The notes: a model not told the origin generated them from the letters alone. Shown: positions 1-9,610, counted from the stretch's first letter. The stretch is DNA of 64,000 nt from Pseudomonas brassicacearum (GCF_003732265.1 NZ_MOBK01000008.1:124001-188000), one strand, 5' to 3'. Translations and numbers: made by a program.

Positions 1-2324
1 CTTACAACATCAATGGTCATGTCAGCCTTGAGCCGCAACAACAAATGGCACGAAGTTTTTTTGCCAGCGAAGTCATTCAACTGAATGAGCAAGCGCACGG
101 ATCAGCCAGTTGGGTGGCGTTGGTCAATCGGGAAAACATGAGCACCTTCAGGAGTTATCAAGGCATCAGTGAACAGGTGGGCGCTGTGAGTGTGCGCATC
201 GATGAGGTGAGCCCCGGACTCGCGGAGCCCATTGCAGCCGATCCCGGAGCAGCGGTGGTGTATGAGGACTCTCCGGACACGCCTGTCTATGATCTTCAGG
301 AAGCCCCCTTTGAGGGCTCGAACACCGTAACGTCATCCATCAAAGGCGATTGGCGGTTGCAAGTGGAAAACCCGTGGACCTATAGATCCTCTACAAACCT
401 CAAAGCCCTGTTGCCGGAGTCAGGCATGTACACCTTTCAGCGTTCGGACAGTGCCGTGCTTCTGGTCTATCGCAATGGCAACAAGCAGATAGAAGAAACC
501 ATTATCAAAACGATGCCCGGCGGATACATCGAACTCGATTCCCCTATATGGCCGGACTTCGTCTTCAAGCCTTTCAATAATCTTGAAGCGTTGAAGAATG
601 CACTGGCCGCAAAGGGTTTGAGACTCATGGGTTGGCCTGCTCAACCGTCCGAAGCGATGGATACCGTTGAACAAGCCGTAACCCAGAACATAACCTCCGA
701 GGCATCAGGGACAAGCGAGGTGCTCGAAAAGCTCATTCCGACTCTGCCTGATATCGAGCCACAGACCTCGGTGCCGGAGCACTGGCAGAGTAATGAAATT
801 CTGGAAAGCCAGGCCCTTCTGGCCACCGACGGAAAATTCAAGGGCATTTATTCGCTGAACTCAAACCCGTCCACCGCGATCCTCATGAACGATCAGGCTT
901 ACTACGTTCGCTACGAAGCCGATATCAATGGCGGCGGCACGTGGGCCATCATCGACCCGGCTAACCCGCATGCCTCCACGGGGTCAATGCCCGTGCGATT
1001 GAATGGCGAGGGCGAATGGGAGCTGGCGCCAACTGCCAAATTAACGGGTGGCGGCAAGGGCCTTGTCGACCCCGTTCCCGGATCCTCCACAGGGACCACC
1101 CACGCCCGCCCACCGGCCAAGTTTTTCAGACACTTGACTAAATACGACGCCCCCAATGGTCGTTCCTTGAACTTCCTGGCACTGGGAAAAAAAGAAACGC
1201 ACATCAAAATTGTCAACCTGCCCGATGGAACCCTGAAAGGGGTGACGTCTTACGAGGAGTTCATCGCCGAACGGCGTACTTCACTGGTGAGAGATGCGCG
1301 CGCATTCCATTCCCCAAAAAACTTCTTCGCCTCATTGCCCGCGCGTCCGGTACAGCCTGTTATCACGCCGTCCATGACGCCCTCGGAACTCATTGAGAAA
1401 ATATTCGATGCTGCACCCGGGTTAGTCGTCGGTGAAAGTCAGGATCGCATTGCCAGCATGCGGTTCCTCATCGAGTACATGCAGACACTGGCAAAGCATG
1501 GCGTCAAGACGATCTACATGCACCGTCTGCTAAACGACTTCATTCAGGTCGACCTGAATATTTTTGCTGAAACAGGGCAAATGGATGGCATGCTGGAACT
1601 CTATTTGAAACAGCTCCAGACCGATCCTGCCGGTCAGTTCACCCCCCTTGAGGTTGTCCGAACTGCGCGTCAGTACGGTATTCGAATCCAGGCCACTGAT
1701 TGCTTCGCAAGCTATCGGTATGAAGGCGCTTCCTTTGGCGCCACATCACAACAATCCATCAAAAATTACCTCACTCATACGATCATCCAGGCCAACGAAG
1801 CCTACAGTCCTGGGAAGTGGGTAGTGCTGACCGGCCAGGAAAACACCAACACGTTCAGGGGCATTGCCGGCATCAGCGAAACAGAGGGAGGGATCGGTTT
1901 GCGGATTGAAGAGGTACGTCCTGATCAGAGTCTGCGCATCGAGATAGACCATGGAATCGAGGTGGGCCGTGACGTTCCGCAGGCACAACCGCAAATGAGC
2001 GGAGACTTTGATACTTTATATGCCGACGTCAGCCTGGAGATGCCCACTCCTGCAATTCAACGAACCCAGGAAGCAATCCTTCGACTCCTTTACCGTGCAG
2101 GCATGTTCACCATCGAGCGATCAGAAGATACCTGGACGTTGATCCATCGCAGCAGGACCGGTGAGATTGTACGCACGATGATTGAGCGAACGGAGGGTGG
2201 CGGCTTTCTGATCAACCGTCCTGCCTGGACCGATATGCATCAAGTCAGCTACCAAAATATTGGCCTACTTGTGCGAGCGCTCAACCGCATGGGTATGACG
2301 CTTGAAGGGCGTCTGCCCGTGTAA
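1..2324 (+). CDS. 3' part of a large toxin-like protein with repeated effector modules (5' end outside window)
   Basis: The reading frame is open to the left edge (frame starting at base 3), so the gene begins upstream and the ATG at 45 is internal. Two copies of the same C-terminal module are visible: residues coded at about 3-215 (ending in WVALVNRENMSTF and VRIDEV) match those coded at about 1700-1920 (WVVLTGQENTNTF, LRIEEV). Each is followed by a similar tail of about 90 residues (about 400-630 and 2060-2320). Between them lies a segment around 830-1060 containing YYVRYEADI and WAIIDPANP, of a kind I recall from large Pseudomonas dermonecrotic/membrane-targeted toxins. The later copy contains LVVGESQDRIASMRFLIEYM, resembling the Tiki/ChaN-like effector domain. 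From memory that family usually has GESH and GNSH; here they read GESQ and GQEN, so any catalytic role is doubtful. Function is inferred from resemblance only. Confidence 0.75.
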   Translation, partial: YNINGHVSLEPQQQMARSFFASEVIQLNEQAHGSASWVALVNRENMSTFRSYQGISEQVGAVSVRIDEVSPGLAEPIAADPGAAVVYEDSPDTPVYDLQEAPFEGSNTVTSSIKGDWRLQVENPWTYRSSTNLKALLPESGMYTFQRSDSAVLLVYRNGNKQIEETIIKTMPGGYIELDSPIWPDFVFKPFNNLEALKNALAAKGLRLMGWPAQPSEAMDTVEQAVTQNITSEASGTSEVLEKLIPTLPDIEPQTSVPEHWQSNEILESQALLATDGKFKGIYSLNSNPSTAILMNDQAYYVRYEADINGGGTWAIIDPANPHASTGSMPVRLNGEGEWELAPTAKLTGGGKGLVDPVPGSSTGTTHARPPAKFFRHLTKYDAPNGRSLNFLALGKKETHIKIVNLPDGTLKGVTSYEEFIAERRTSLVRDARAFHSPKNFFASLPARPVQPVITPSMTPSELIEKIFDAAPGLVVGESQDRIASMRFLIEYMQTLAKHGVKTIYMHRLLNDFIQVDLNIFAETGQMDGMLELYLKQLQTDPAGQFTPLEVVRTARQYGIRIQATDCFASYRYEGASFGATSQQSIKNYLTHTIIQANEAYSPGKWVVLTGQENTNTFRGIAGISETEGGIGLRIEEVRPDQSLRIEIDHGIEVGRDVPQAQPQMSGDFDTLYADVSLEMPTPAIQRTQEAILRLLYRAGMFTIERSEDTWTLIHRSRTGEIVRTMIERTEGGGFLINRPAWTDMHQVSYQNIGLLVRALNRMGMTLEGRLPV

Positions 2325-2345
2325 CCAAGCAAAACCTGATACGCA

Positions 2346-2379
2346 AAAGGCCCCGTGAACTTAAGCTCACGGGGCCTTT
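2346..2379. terminator. Bidirectional terminator between the toxin-like gene and guaA
   Basis: A near-perfect stem (AAAGGCCCCGTGA paired with TCACGGGGCCTTT) around a short CTTAAGC-type loop lies between two convergent genes. A-run and T-run flank it, so it can serve both strands. Confidence 0.85.
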
Positions 2380-2410
2380 CAAGTGTTACGGGCGATCAAT
2401 CAGACCGGGA

Positions 2411-3988
2411 TCATTCCCACTCAATCGTCGCTGGCGGCTTGCTCGACACGTCGTAAGTGACGCGGGAGATGCCTTCGATTTCATTGATGATGCGGCCGCT
2501 GACGGTTTCCAGCAGTTCGTAAGGCAGGTGAGCCCAACGCGCGGTCATGAAGTCGATGGTTTCCACGGCACGCAGGGCAACAACCCAGGCGTAACGACGG
2601 CCATCGCCTACAACGCCAACCGATTTCACTGGCTGGAACACCACGAAGGCCTGGCTGACCTTGTGGTACCAGTCGGCTTTGCGCAGTTCTTCGATGAAGA
2701 TGTGGTCGGCACGACGCAGCAGGTCGGCGTATTCCTTCTTCACTTCACCAAGGATGCGCACGCCCAGGCCCGGGCCCGGGAACGGGTGACGGTAGACCAT
2801 GTCGTACGGCAGGCCGAGTTCCAGGCCCAGACGACGGACTTCGTCCTTGAACAGTTCGCGCAGTGGCTCGACCAGTTTCAGGTTCATTTCTTCCGGCAGG
2901 CCGCCCACGTTGTGGTGCGACTTGATCACGTGAGCCTTGCCGCTTTTGGCGCCAGCCGACTCGATCACGTCCGGGTAGATGGTGCCTTGGGCGAGGTACT
3001 TGATGTTGTCCAGTTTGTTGGACTGGGCATCGAAGACGTCGATGAAGGTACGGCCGATGATCTTGCGTTTCTTCTCTGGGTCGGACTCGCCGGCCAGGTT
3101 GTCCAGGAACTGGTCTTCAGCGTTGGCGCGGATCACCTTGACGCCCATGTTTTCGGCGAACATGGCCATCACTTGCTCGCCTTCGTGCAGACGCAGCAGG
3201 CCGTTGTCGACGAAGACGCAGGTCAGTTGGTCGCCAATGGCTTTGTGCAGCAGCGCGGCAACCACCGAGGAGTCAACGCCGCCGGACAGGCCGAGCAGTA
3301 CGTTGTCGGTGCCGACCTGGGCGCGGATGTTGGCAATGGCGTCTTCGGCAATCTTCGAAGGTGTCCACAGGGCTTCGCAGCCGCAGATGTCGAGGATGAA
3401 GCGCGACAGGATGCGACCGCCCTGCTTGGTGTGGGTCACTTCCGGGTGGAACTGCACGCCGTAGTAGCCGCGAGCGTCGTTGAACATGCCGGCGATCGGG
3501 CAGCTTGGGGTGCTGGCGAGGATGTGGAAGTCCTGCGGCATTTTGGTGACTTTGTCACCGTGGCTCATCCACACGTCAAGGCCGAACAGGCCGTCGGCGT
3601 CAATGTGGTCTTCGATGCCGTCAAGCAGGCGGCTCTTGCCGACTACGTCAACGCGGGCGTAACCGAACTCACGCAGCTCGGAACCTTCGACCTTGCCACC
3701 CAGCTGTTCAGCCATGGTCTGCATGCCGTAGCAGATACCGAAGACCGGTACGCCCAGGTCAAACACCGCTTGCGGGCAGCGCGGGCTGTCAGCGACGTGC
3801 ACGGACTCGGGGCCGCCGGCGAGAATGACGCCTTTTGGAGCGAATTCGCGGATCGCTTCGTCGTCCATGTCGAACGGATGCAGTTCGCAGTACACACCGA
3901 TTTCACGCACGCGGCGGGCAATCAGTTGGGTGTACTGCGAACCGAAGTCGAGGATCAGGATGCGGTGGGCGTGAATGTCGAGGGCCAT
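2411..3988 (-). CDS. guaA: GMP synthase (glutamine-hydrolysing)
   Basis: 525 residues, full family length. Converts XMP, glutamine and ATP to GMP in the cytoplasm. The N-terminal class I glutamine amidotransferase domain carries the nucleophile in FGICYGMQ (Cys86) and GVQFHPEVTH for the His/Glu pair. The ATP-pyrophosphatase domain has the P-loop LLGLSGGVDSS, followed by the GMP synthase C-terminal domain ending KPPATIEWE. It lies downstream of guaB on the same strand (99-base gap) and is probably co-transcribed with it. Confidence 0.98.
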   Translation of the reverse strand: MALDIHAHRILILDFGSQYTQLIARRVREIGVYCELHPFDMDDEAIREFAPKGVILAGGPESVHVADSPRCPQAVFDLGVPVFGICYGMQTMAEQLGGKVEGSELREFGYARVDVVGKSRLLDGIEDHIDADGLFGLDVWMSHGDKVTKMPQDFHILASTPSCPIAGMFNDARGYYGVQFHPEVTHTKQGGRILSRFILDICGCEALWTPSKIAEDAIANIRAQVGTDNVLLGLSGGVDSSVVAALLHKAIGDQLTCVFVDNGLLRLHEGEQVMAMFAENMGVKVIRANAEDQFLDNLAGESDPEKKRKIIGRTFIDVFDAQSNKLDNIKYLAQGTIYPDVIESAGAKSGKAHVIKSHHNVGGLPEEMNLKLVEPLRELFKDEVRRLGLELGLPYDMVYRHPFPGPGLGVRILGEVKKEYADLLRRADHIFIEELRKADWYHKVSQAFVVFQPVKSVGVVGDGRRYAWVVALRAVETIDFMTARWAHLPYELLETVSGRIINEIEGISRVTYDVSSKPPATIEWE

Positions 3989-4087
3989 GATTCAGTCTCG
4001 TCTAAGTAATTCAGAAACAGTCGTGATTCAGAAACAACTCGGGGCTGAATAAAACAGCCCCGGTTACTTAACTTTTTGCTTGAAGCC

Positions 4088-5557
4088 TCAACCTACGCGG
4101 TAGTTTGGCGCTTCTTTGGTGATTTGTACGTCGTGCACGTGGGACTCGGCCATGCCAGCGCCGGTGATCCGCACGAACTCAGGCTTGGTGCGCATTTCTT
4201 CGATGTCGGCACTGCCGGTGTAGCCCATCGAGGAACGCAGGCCGCCCATCAGTTGATGGATGATGGCGCTCAGGGTGCCCTTGTAAGGAACACGCCCTTC
4301 GATACCTTCCGGAACCAGTTTCTCGGCGCCTGCCGAGGAGTCCTGGAAGTAACGGTCGGAGGAACCTTGAGCCTGGGACATGGCGCCCAGCGAACCCATG
4401 CCGCGGTAAGCCTTGTACGAACGACCCTGGAACAGTTCGATCTCGCCCGGTGCTTCTTCAGTACCGGCGAACATCGAGCCCATCATCACGCAGGAAGCAC
4501 CGGCAACGATGGCCTTGGACAGGTCACCGGAGAAACGGATGCCGCCGTCGGCGATCAACGGAACGCCTGTGCCTTCAAGGGCAGCGGCGACGTTGGCGAT
4601 GGCACTGATTTGCGGGACGCCGACACCGGCGACGATACGGGTGGTGCAGATCGAGCCAGGGCCGATACCGACCTTGACCGCATCGGCGCCAGCTTCGGCC
4701 AGGGCCTTGGCGGCAGCGCCGGTGGCGATGTTGCCGCCGATGACCTGCACTTCAGGGAAATTCTGTTTGACCCAGCGAACGCGGTCGATCACGCCTTTGG
4801 AGTGACCGTGAGCGGTGTCGACCACCACCACGTCAACGCCGGCATTGACCAGGGCAGCGACGCGGTCACCGGTGTCTTTACCGGTGCCGACCGCAGCGCC
4901 CACACGCAGACGACCTTGATCGTCCTTGCTGGCCAGCGGGTAAGCCTTGGCTTTTTCGATGTCGTTGACGGTCATCATGCCTTTGAGGGCGAATTTGTCG
5001 TCGACGATCAGTACGCGTTCGATGCGGTGTTTGTGCAACAGCTCGCGGACGTCGTTCTTGTCGGCGCCTTCCTTGACCGTGACCAGACGCTCTTTAGGCG
5101 TCATCACTTCACGGACGGAGACGTCCAAGCGGTTCTCGAAGCGCACGTCACGGGAAGTGACGATGCCGACCAGGTCGCCATTGTGCAGTACCGGAACGCC
5201 GGAGATGTTGTGCATGCGGGTCAGTTCGAACAGTTCACGAACCGTGGCGTCAGCCTCGATAGTGATCGGGTCCTTGACCACGCCGGCTTCGTAACGCTTG
5301 ACCTTGCGAACTTCGGCAGCTTGCTGCTCGATGGTCATGTTCTTGTGGATGATGCCGATGCCACCTTCCTGAGCCATGGCGATTGCCAGACGGGCTTCAG
5401 TTACGGTGTCCATGGCGGCAGAAACCAGAGGAATGTTCAGCTCGATGCCACGGGTTAGGCGGGTCTTGAGACTGACTTCGTTAGGAAGTACCTCGGAATA
5501 ACCGGGCACTAGGAGAATGTCGTCGAATGTCAGAGCTTCTTGGCTGATACGCAGCAT
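4088..5557 (-). CDS. guaB: IMP dehydrogenase
   Basis: 489 residues starting MLRISQEALTF. Oxidises IMP to XMP with NAD+, the first committed step to GMP, feeding guaA. The catalytic Cys loop is GPGSICTTRIVAGVG, and the tandem CBS region is visible between about residues 95 and 205. The start was set at 5557 because GGGAG precedes it; an in-frame upstream ATG at 5608 would lie inside the promoter (5594-5622). First gene of the guaBA unit. Confidence 0.97.
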   Translation of the reverse strand: MLRISQEALTFDDILLVPGYSEVLPNEVSLKTRLTRGIELNIPLVSAAMDTVTEARLAIAMAQEGGIGIIHKNMTIEQQAAEVRKVKRYEAGVVKDPITIEADATVRELFELTRMHNISGVPVLHNGDLVGIVTSRDVRFENRLDVSVREVMTPKERLVTVKEGADKNDVRELLHKHRIERVLIVDDKFALKGMMTVNDIEKAKAYPLASKDDQGRLRVGAAVGTGKDTGDRVAALVNAGVDVVVVDTAHGHSKGVIDRVRWVKQNFPEVQVIGGNIATGAAAKALAEAGADAVKVGIGPGSICTTRIVAGVGVPQISAIANVAAALEGTGVPLIADGGIRFSGDLSKAIVAGASCVMMGSMFAGTEEAPGEIELFQGRSYKAYRGMGSLGAMSQAQGSSDRYFQDSSAGAEKLVPEGIEGRVPYKGTLSAIIHQLMGGLRSSMGYTGSADIEEMRTKPEFVRITGAGMAESHVHDVQITKEAPNYRVG

Positions 5558-5593
5558 CGCGGGGGCTCCCGAGCGGGAAAATGGAAGCGCGCC

Positions 5594-5622
5594 ATTATAG
5601 TCAGACACCCCCTCGGGTTCAA
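5594..5622 (-). promoter_or_regulatory. Sigma70-type promoter of guaBA
   Basis: On the minus strand, TTGAAC (5617-5622) and a perfect TATAAT (5594-5599) are separated by exactly 17 bases. This places transcription start about 30 bases before the guaB ATG at 5557. Confidence 0.8.
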
Positions 5623-5674
5623 TGTAAAACTCTGTCTATTATTAGCATTACTGATATACGGGAATTCTCGCCCC

Positions 5675-6223
5675 CTACAACTCGACTTTGACCCAACTCA
5701 CCGGCTGATCCAGCCAATCGGCAAATTCGTCGATAAAGCTCTGCTTGAACCCGGCCTCGGCCCAGTTATTGAAGATGAACCCAAGGTTGGAAAAGCCGCA
5801 TTCCTGCAGGAACAGGAAGCCGTTGATGTCATCTTCATGCCCGCATTCGGGACAAGTGAAGTTGTCGGTGCGGCCGGGCATCCAGTCTTCCAGGCTTTCA
5901 AACAACGCTTCGCCGACTTCCTTGCGGCACTCGGCGCAGCCCGCCTCGCTCAGGAAACCTTTGGCCGGCGTGTAGATGCAGCGTTTGGTGATGATCTCCA
6001 GGCCATTGACCGGCTCGCCAAAGGGCAGCGCTTCGGGGTGCAAGACCACCGCACGAGCACCGTCGGCGATGGCGTGGCCCATACGATTGCCGGTGCGACC
6101 GCAGGTGGTCAGTTCTTCCTTGATGATGTTCTTGCGCACCAGCCACCGCACGACCGCCCGGGCTCGAGGTTCGTGCACTGGCAACGTGGAGATTTTCGGG
6201 ACGATGATGCTTTGAGAGTTCAT
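5675..6223 (-). CDS. Conserved hypothetical protein with zinc-ribbon-like cysteine pairs
   Basis: 182 residues from MNSQSIIVPKI. I do not recognise a characterised family. The N-terminal half (VRWLVRKNIIKEELTTCGRTGNRMGHAIADGA) looks helical and contains one Cys. Two CxxC pairs follow (CAEC in the middle, CPEC about 40 residues later), spaced as in a zinc ribbon. The C-terminus is acidic and aromatic (FIDEFADWLDQPVSW). The ORF is open further upstream to 6385, but that extension runs through the REP pair at 6256, so the ATG at 6223 is preferred. Some Pseudomonas annotations label similar proteins as sugar ABC transporter ATPase; no Walker motifs are visible here and I do not support that name. 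Confidence 0.75.
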   Translation of the reverse strand: MNSQSIIVPKISTLPVHEPRARAVVRWLVRKNIIKEELTTCGRTGNRMGHAIADGARAVVLHPEALPFGEPVNGLEIITKRCIYTPAKGFLSEAGCAECRKEVGEALFESLEDWMPGRTDNFTCPECGHEDDINGFLFLQECGFSNLGFIFNNWAEAGFKQSFIDEFADWLDQPVSWVKVEL

Positions 6224-6255
6224 GGTGCGGCCCTGCAAATTCTGAATGATCACCC

Positions 6256-6390
6256 TTGTGGCGAGGGAGCTTGCTCCCGCTCGGCTGCGCAGCAGTCGTA
6301 TCCAACGCATGCGGTGTGCCTGACACACAACACTGCAGGTATTGGGGCCGCTTCGCAGCCCAGCGGGAGCAAGCTCCCTCGCCACAGGGA
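6256..6390. repeat. Paired inverted REP element (REPIN), type GTGGCGAGGGAGC
   Basis: TGTGGCGAGGGAGCTTGCTC at 6256 is repeated as its reverse complement ending near 6387 (GAGCAAGCTCCCTCGCCACA). Each arm is itself palindromic (GGGAGCTTGCTCCC). The same element occurs at 48727-48831. Confidence 0.85.
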
Positions 6391-6425
6391 CTGCGCCGGG
6401 CAGCTTAATCCCTGAGATGTTCCGG

Positions 6426-7193
6426 TCAAGTGCTCAGGTAACGCCCGATCAATGCAATCCCGCTGGCCAGTACCAACCAGGTCACCAACCGCACAAACGC
6501 CTCGCGCGACAACCTCATGGTCAATCGCCGCCCGATCCACAGCCCCAAGGCCATGGCCGGCAACAAACACAGGGCCAATACCAACAAGGGTAGCTCGGCA
6601 TACACACCTGCGACGGCAAACAGGCTCAAGCGCACCACCGTGCTGCAACTGATCAGCGCGCTCTGGGTCGCGCGGGCCGCCTCTTTGGGCAGGCGACTGT
6701 TCAAATAGATCGCATACAAGAAACCGCCACTGCCGAACAACGCCCCGAACATCCCGCCCACCGTGCCCATCGGCACCGCCCACGCGGCGGATAACTGCGT
6801 CGGACGGGTTTTGACCCACAGGCTGTAAATCGCATAGGCGCTGATAAACAGCCCCATCAGCAGCAGCAACACGTCGGATTTCAGGTTCAGCAGAAAGATC
6901 ACCCCCAACGTGCACCCCACCGCCATGCACGGCAGCAACCGCAGCAGTTCAGGTTTCGCCACATCACGTCGCGAGGGCAGCAGATTGCCGAACGCCGCGA
7001 CGAAATCCAGCAGCACCAGTAACGGCACGATCTTCGACAGCGGCATGAACAGAATCAGAATCGGCCCCGCCACCAGCGCGGTGCCGAAGCCGGCGATGCC
7101 AAACACGATATACGCTAGAGCGATGCCCAGCCCGATGATCAGCCAATCCGTTGTTCCGAAGGGCCATTGGTGCAACATCTCGAATGCGTTCAT
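6426..7193 (-). CDS. TauE/SafE-family membrane transporter (putative anion exporter)
   Basis: 255 residues, strongly hydrophobic with about eight membrane segments. The start IIGLGIALAYIVFGIAGFGTALVAGP and the repeated-half motif GGMFGALFGSGGFLYAIYLN are typical of TauE/SafE (DUF81) proteins, whose characterised members export sulfite, sulfoacetate or similar anions. The substrate here cannot be deduced. The gene is divergent from xseA across about 110 bases and stands alone on its strand. The ATG at 7193 was chosen because translation further upstream would enter the xseA 5' region. Confidence 0.85.
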   Translation of the reverse strand: MNAFEMLHQWPFGTTDWLIIGLGIALAYIVFGIAGFGTALVAGPILILFMPLSKIVPLLVLLDFVAAFGNLLPSRRDVAKPELLRLLPCMAVGCTLGVIFLLNLKSDVLLLLMGLFISAYAIYSLWVKTRPTQLSAAWAVPMGTVGGMFGALFGSGGFLYAIYLNSRLPKEAARATQSALISCSTVVRLSLFAVAGVYAELPLLVLALCLLPAMALGLWIGRRLTMRLSREAFVRLVTWLVLASGIALIGRYLST

Positions 7194-7304
7194 TCCATGT
7201 CTTCCTTGAGTCCGGGCCCCGACTTTACCCTGCAGGCTCATTCCTACAGGGGATTTTTGTTGATGCATGGAGATTGATCGCCGAATGCCTTTAAACTGCG
7301 CCCC

Positions 7305-8684
7305 ATGATTAAAGATCCCTTTGCAAGACTCGGCCTGGACCGTGAAGTCCTGACTGTCAGCCAGCTCAACGGCCGCGCGCGGGTGTTGCTCGAAGACGTG
7401 TTCAGCAATATCTGGGTCGAAGGCGAAATATCCAACCTCGCCCGCCCGGCGTCCGGCCACGTGTACTTCACCCTCAAGGACAGTGGCGCCCAAGTGCGTT
7501 GCGCGTTGTTCCGGCAGAACGCCGCACGGGTTCGCCAAGCCTTGAAGGATGGCCTGGCGGTCAAAGTCCGCGGCAAGGTTTCGCTGTTCGAGGGACGTGG
7601 CGACTATCAGCTGATCCTCGACACCGTGGAGCCGGCAGGAGACGGCGCGCTGCGCTTGGCCTTCGATGCCTTGAAGGAAAAGCTCAGCGCCGAAGGCCTG
7701 TTCAGTGCCGAGCGCAAAGTGCCGCTGCCGGCGCATCCGCAACGCATCGGCATCATCAGCTCGCCAACCGGCGCGGTGATTCGCGACATCATCAGCGTGT
7801 TCCGCCGCCGTGCTCCGCAGATCCAGCTGACGCTGATCCCCACCGCCGTACAAGGCCGCGAGGCCACTGCGCAGATTGTCCGCGCGCTGAAACTGGCGGA
7901 CGCCCGGGGTTTCGACGCATTGATCCTGGCCCGTGGCGGCGGCTCGCTGGAAGACCTCTGGTGCTTCAACGAAGAAGCGGTAGCCCGCGCCGTTGATGCC
8001 TGTGTCACGCCGATTGTCAGCGCCGTCGGCCACGAAACCGATGTGTCGATCAGTGACTTTGTCGCTGACGTTCGCGCCCCGACACCGTCCGCTGCCGCCG
8101 AACTGCTCGCCCCGGATTCCAGCGATCTGGTGCGCCGGGTCGAAAGCCTGCATCGCCGGCTGGTGATGCGCATGCGCGACCGTTTAATGCGCGACCGCCT
8201 GCGTCTGGAGGGCATTTCCCGCCGCCTGCGCCATCCCGGCGAACGTCTGCGCCAGCAAGCGCAACGTCTGGATGACCTGGACATGCGTATGCGCCGCGCC
8301 TTCGAGCGCAGCCTCAACACCCGTCGCGAACGCTTGATTCGCCTGGAAACCCGCCTCGCCGGGCAACATCCCGGTCGGCAACTGGCGATGCTCCGCCAGC
8401 GCCTCGACAGCCTCGCCGAACGCCTGCCCCGTGCCATCCGTGAAGGCCTCAAGTCGCGGCGATTGCAACTGCAAAGCCAGGTGCAGACGTTGCAGGTGGT
8501 CAGCCCCCTGGCGACACTGGCCCGTGGCTACAGCATTCTGCTGGACGAACGCGGCAACGCGATCCGCAGCGCCGAACAAACCCACAACGGTCAGCGCCTC
8601 AAGGCCAAACTCGGCGACGGCGAACTGCAAGTGCGGGTCGAAGACAATCACCTGACGCCTGTCACCCTTTCTTTACTGGATTGA
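7305..8684 (+). CDS. xseA: Exodeoxyribonuclease VII large subunit
   Basis: 459 residues, normal length. With XseB it degrades single-stranded DNA from both ends. An N-terminal OB-fold (VLLEDVFSNIWVEGEISNLARPASGHVYFTLKD region) is followed by the catalytic domain (IGIISSPTGAVIRDI, LARGGGSLEDLW, PIVSAVGHETDVSI) and an Arg-rich coiled coil (about residues 270-380). It ends 3 bases before the M23 peptidase gene, suggesting co-transcription. The ATG at 7305 directly matches the usual start MIKDPFARLGL. Confidence 0.97.
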   Translation: MIKDPFARLGLDREVLTVSQLNGRARVLLEDVFSNIWVEGEISNLARPASGHVYFTLKDSGAQVRCALFRQNAARVRQALKDGLAVKVRGKVSLFEGRGDYQLILDTVEPAGDGALRLAFDALKEKLSAEGLFSAERKVPLPAHPQRIGIISSPTGAVIRDIISVFRRRAPQIQLTLIPTAVQGREATAQIVRALKLADARGFDALILARGGGSLEDLWCFNEEAVARAVDACVTPIVSAVGHETDVSISDFVADVRAPTPSAAAELLAPDSSDLVRRVESLHRRLVMRMRDRLMRDRLRLEGISRRLRHPGERLRQQAQRLDDLDMRMRRAFERSLNTRRERLIRLETRLAGQHPGRQLAMLRQRLDSLAERLPRAIREGLKSRRLQLQSQVQTLQVVSPLATLARGYSILLDERGNAIRSAEQTHNGQRLKAKLGDGELQVRVEDNHLTPVTLSLLD

Positions 8685-8687
8685 TCC

Positions 8688-9509
8688 ATGCCGCGTTTTT
8701 TAGCTCCGCTGCTGTTGCTGTGCCTGACCTTCAACGCCCACGCTGACAGCTACATCACTCGCCTGTTGAACAAACCGGTGCCGGGCGGCGTGGCCGTAGT
8801 GGACCTGGGCGCCGCGGCCCAGGCGCCGAAAGCCAGCTATCAAGGCAAACCGGTGCTGGTGGTCAAGGAACAGAACAACTGGCTGGCGATTGTCGGTGTG
8901 CCGCTGACCGTGAAACCGGGCACGCAGCAGATCAGCAGCGGCGGTCGCAGCCTGAACTTCACCGTCGGCAACAAGAAATACCCGGAACAACACATCACTC
9001 TGAAAAATACGCAGCAGGTCAATCCGAACCCGGACAACCTCAAGCGCATCGAAGGCGAACTGGCCGAGCAGATCCAGGCCTACCGCAGCTTCAGCCCCAA
9101 CACTCCGAGCAACCTGCTGCTGGACAAACCGGTCAACGGACCGCTGTCGAGCAAGTTTGGGGTGCGCCGTTTCTTTAATGGAGAAGAGCGCAATCCGCAC
9201 GCCGGATTGGACTTCGCTGTGCCGGCGGGTACGCCGATCAAGACGCCGGCGGCGGGCAAGGTGATTCTGATCGGTAACTACTTCTTCAACGGCAACACGG
9301 TGTTTGTCGATCATGGGCAGGGCTTTATCAGCATGTTCTGCCACATGTCGAAAATCGATGTGAAGGTTGGGCAGCAATTGGCGCGTGGTGGGGTGGTGGG
9401 CAAGGTCGGTGCTACTGGCCGGGCGACCGGGCCGCATATGCACTGGAATGTCAGCCTGAATGATGCGCGGGTGGATCCGGCGATTTTTATTGGGGCGTTT
9501 CAGCCTTAG
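8688..9509 (+). CDS. Exported M23-family peptidoglycan metallopeptidase
   Basis: 273 residues. A signal peptide is visible (MPRFLAPLLLLCLTFNAHA, cleavage likely before DS). The C-terminal LytM/M23 domain carries the zinc ligands HAGLDFAV (HxxxD) and HMHWNV (HxH), so the enzyme should be active rather than a degenerate EnvC/NlpD-type activator. The N-terminal part (about residues 20-125) is a beta-rich segment common to periplasmic M23 enzymes in Pseudomonas. The gene begins 3 bases after xseA. Confidence 0.9.
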   Translation: MPRFLAPLLLLCLTFNAHADSYITRLLNKPVPGGVAVVDLGAAAQAPKASYQGKPVLVVKEQNNWLAIVGVPLTVKPGTQQISSGGRSLNFTVGNKKYPEQHITLKNTQQVNPNPDNLKRIEGELAEQIQAYRSFSPNTPSNLLLDKPVNGPLSSKFGVRRFFNGEERNPHAGLDFAVPAGTPIKTPAAGKVILIGNYFFNGNTVFVDHGQGFISMFCHMSKIDVKVGQQLARGGVVGKVGATGRATGPHMHWNVSLNDARVDPAIFIGAFQP

Positions 9510-9531
9510 ATAGTTGTAGTGGCTACCGGCC

Positions 9532-9610
9532 CCTTCGCGAGCAAGCCCGCTCCCACATTGGATCTGTGTACGCCGCAGATCCAATGTGGGAGCGGGCTTG
9601 CTCGCGAAGG
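9532..9610. repeat. Perfect 35-base inverted REP pair, type TTCGCGAGCAAGCCCGCTCC
   Basis: The arms 9532-9566 and 9576-9610 are exact reverse complements over 35 bases with a 9-base loop. Related elements are at 12135, 32143 and (single arm) 42788. It lies after the M23 gene and may also act as a terminator. Confidence 0.9.

Noticed and set aside
2528..4009. Long plus-strand ORF opposite guaA
   Set aside because: It is the antisense of a clearly conserved gene; its composition is the usual shadow of a GC-rich coding strand.
6256..6390. Possible CRISPR-like repeats among the palindromes
   Set aside because: The copies are paired palindromes at single sites with no regular spacer array; they match REP elements. 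No CRISPR array was seen anywhere in the window.
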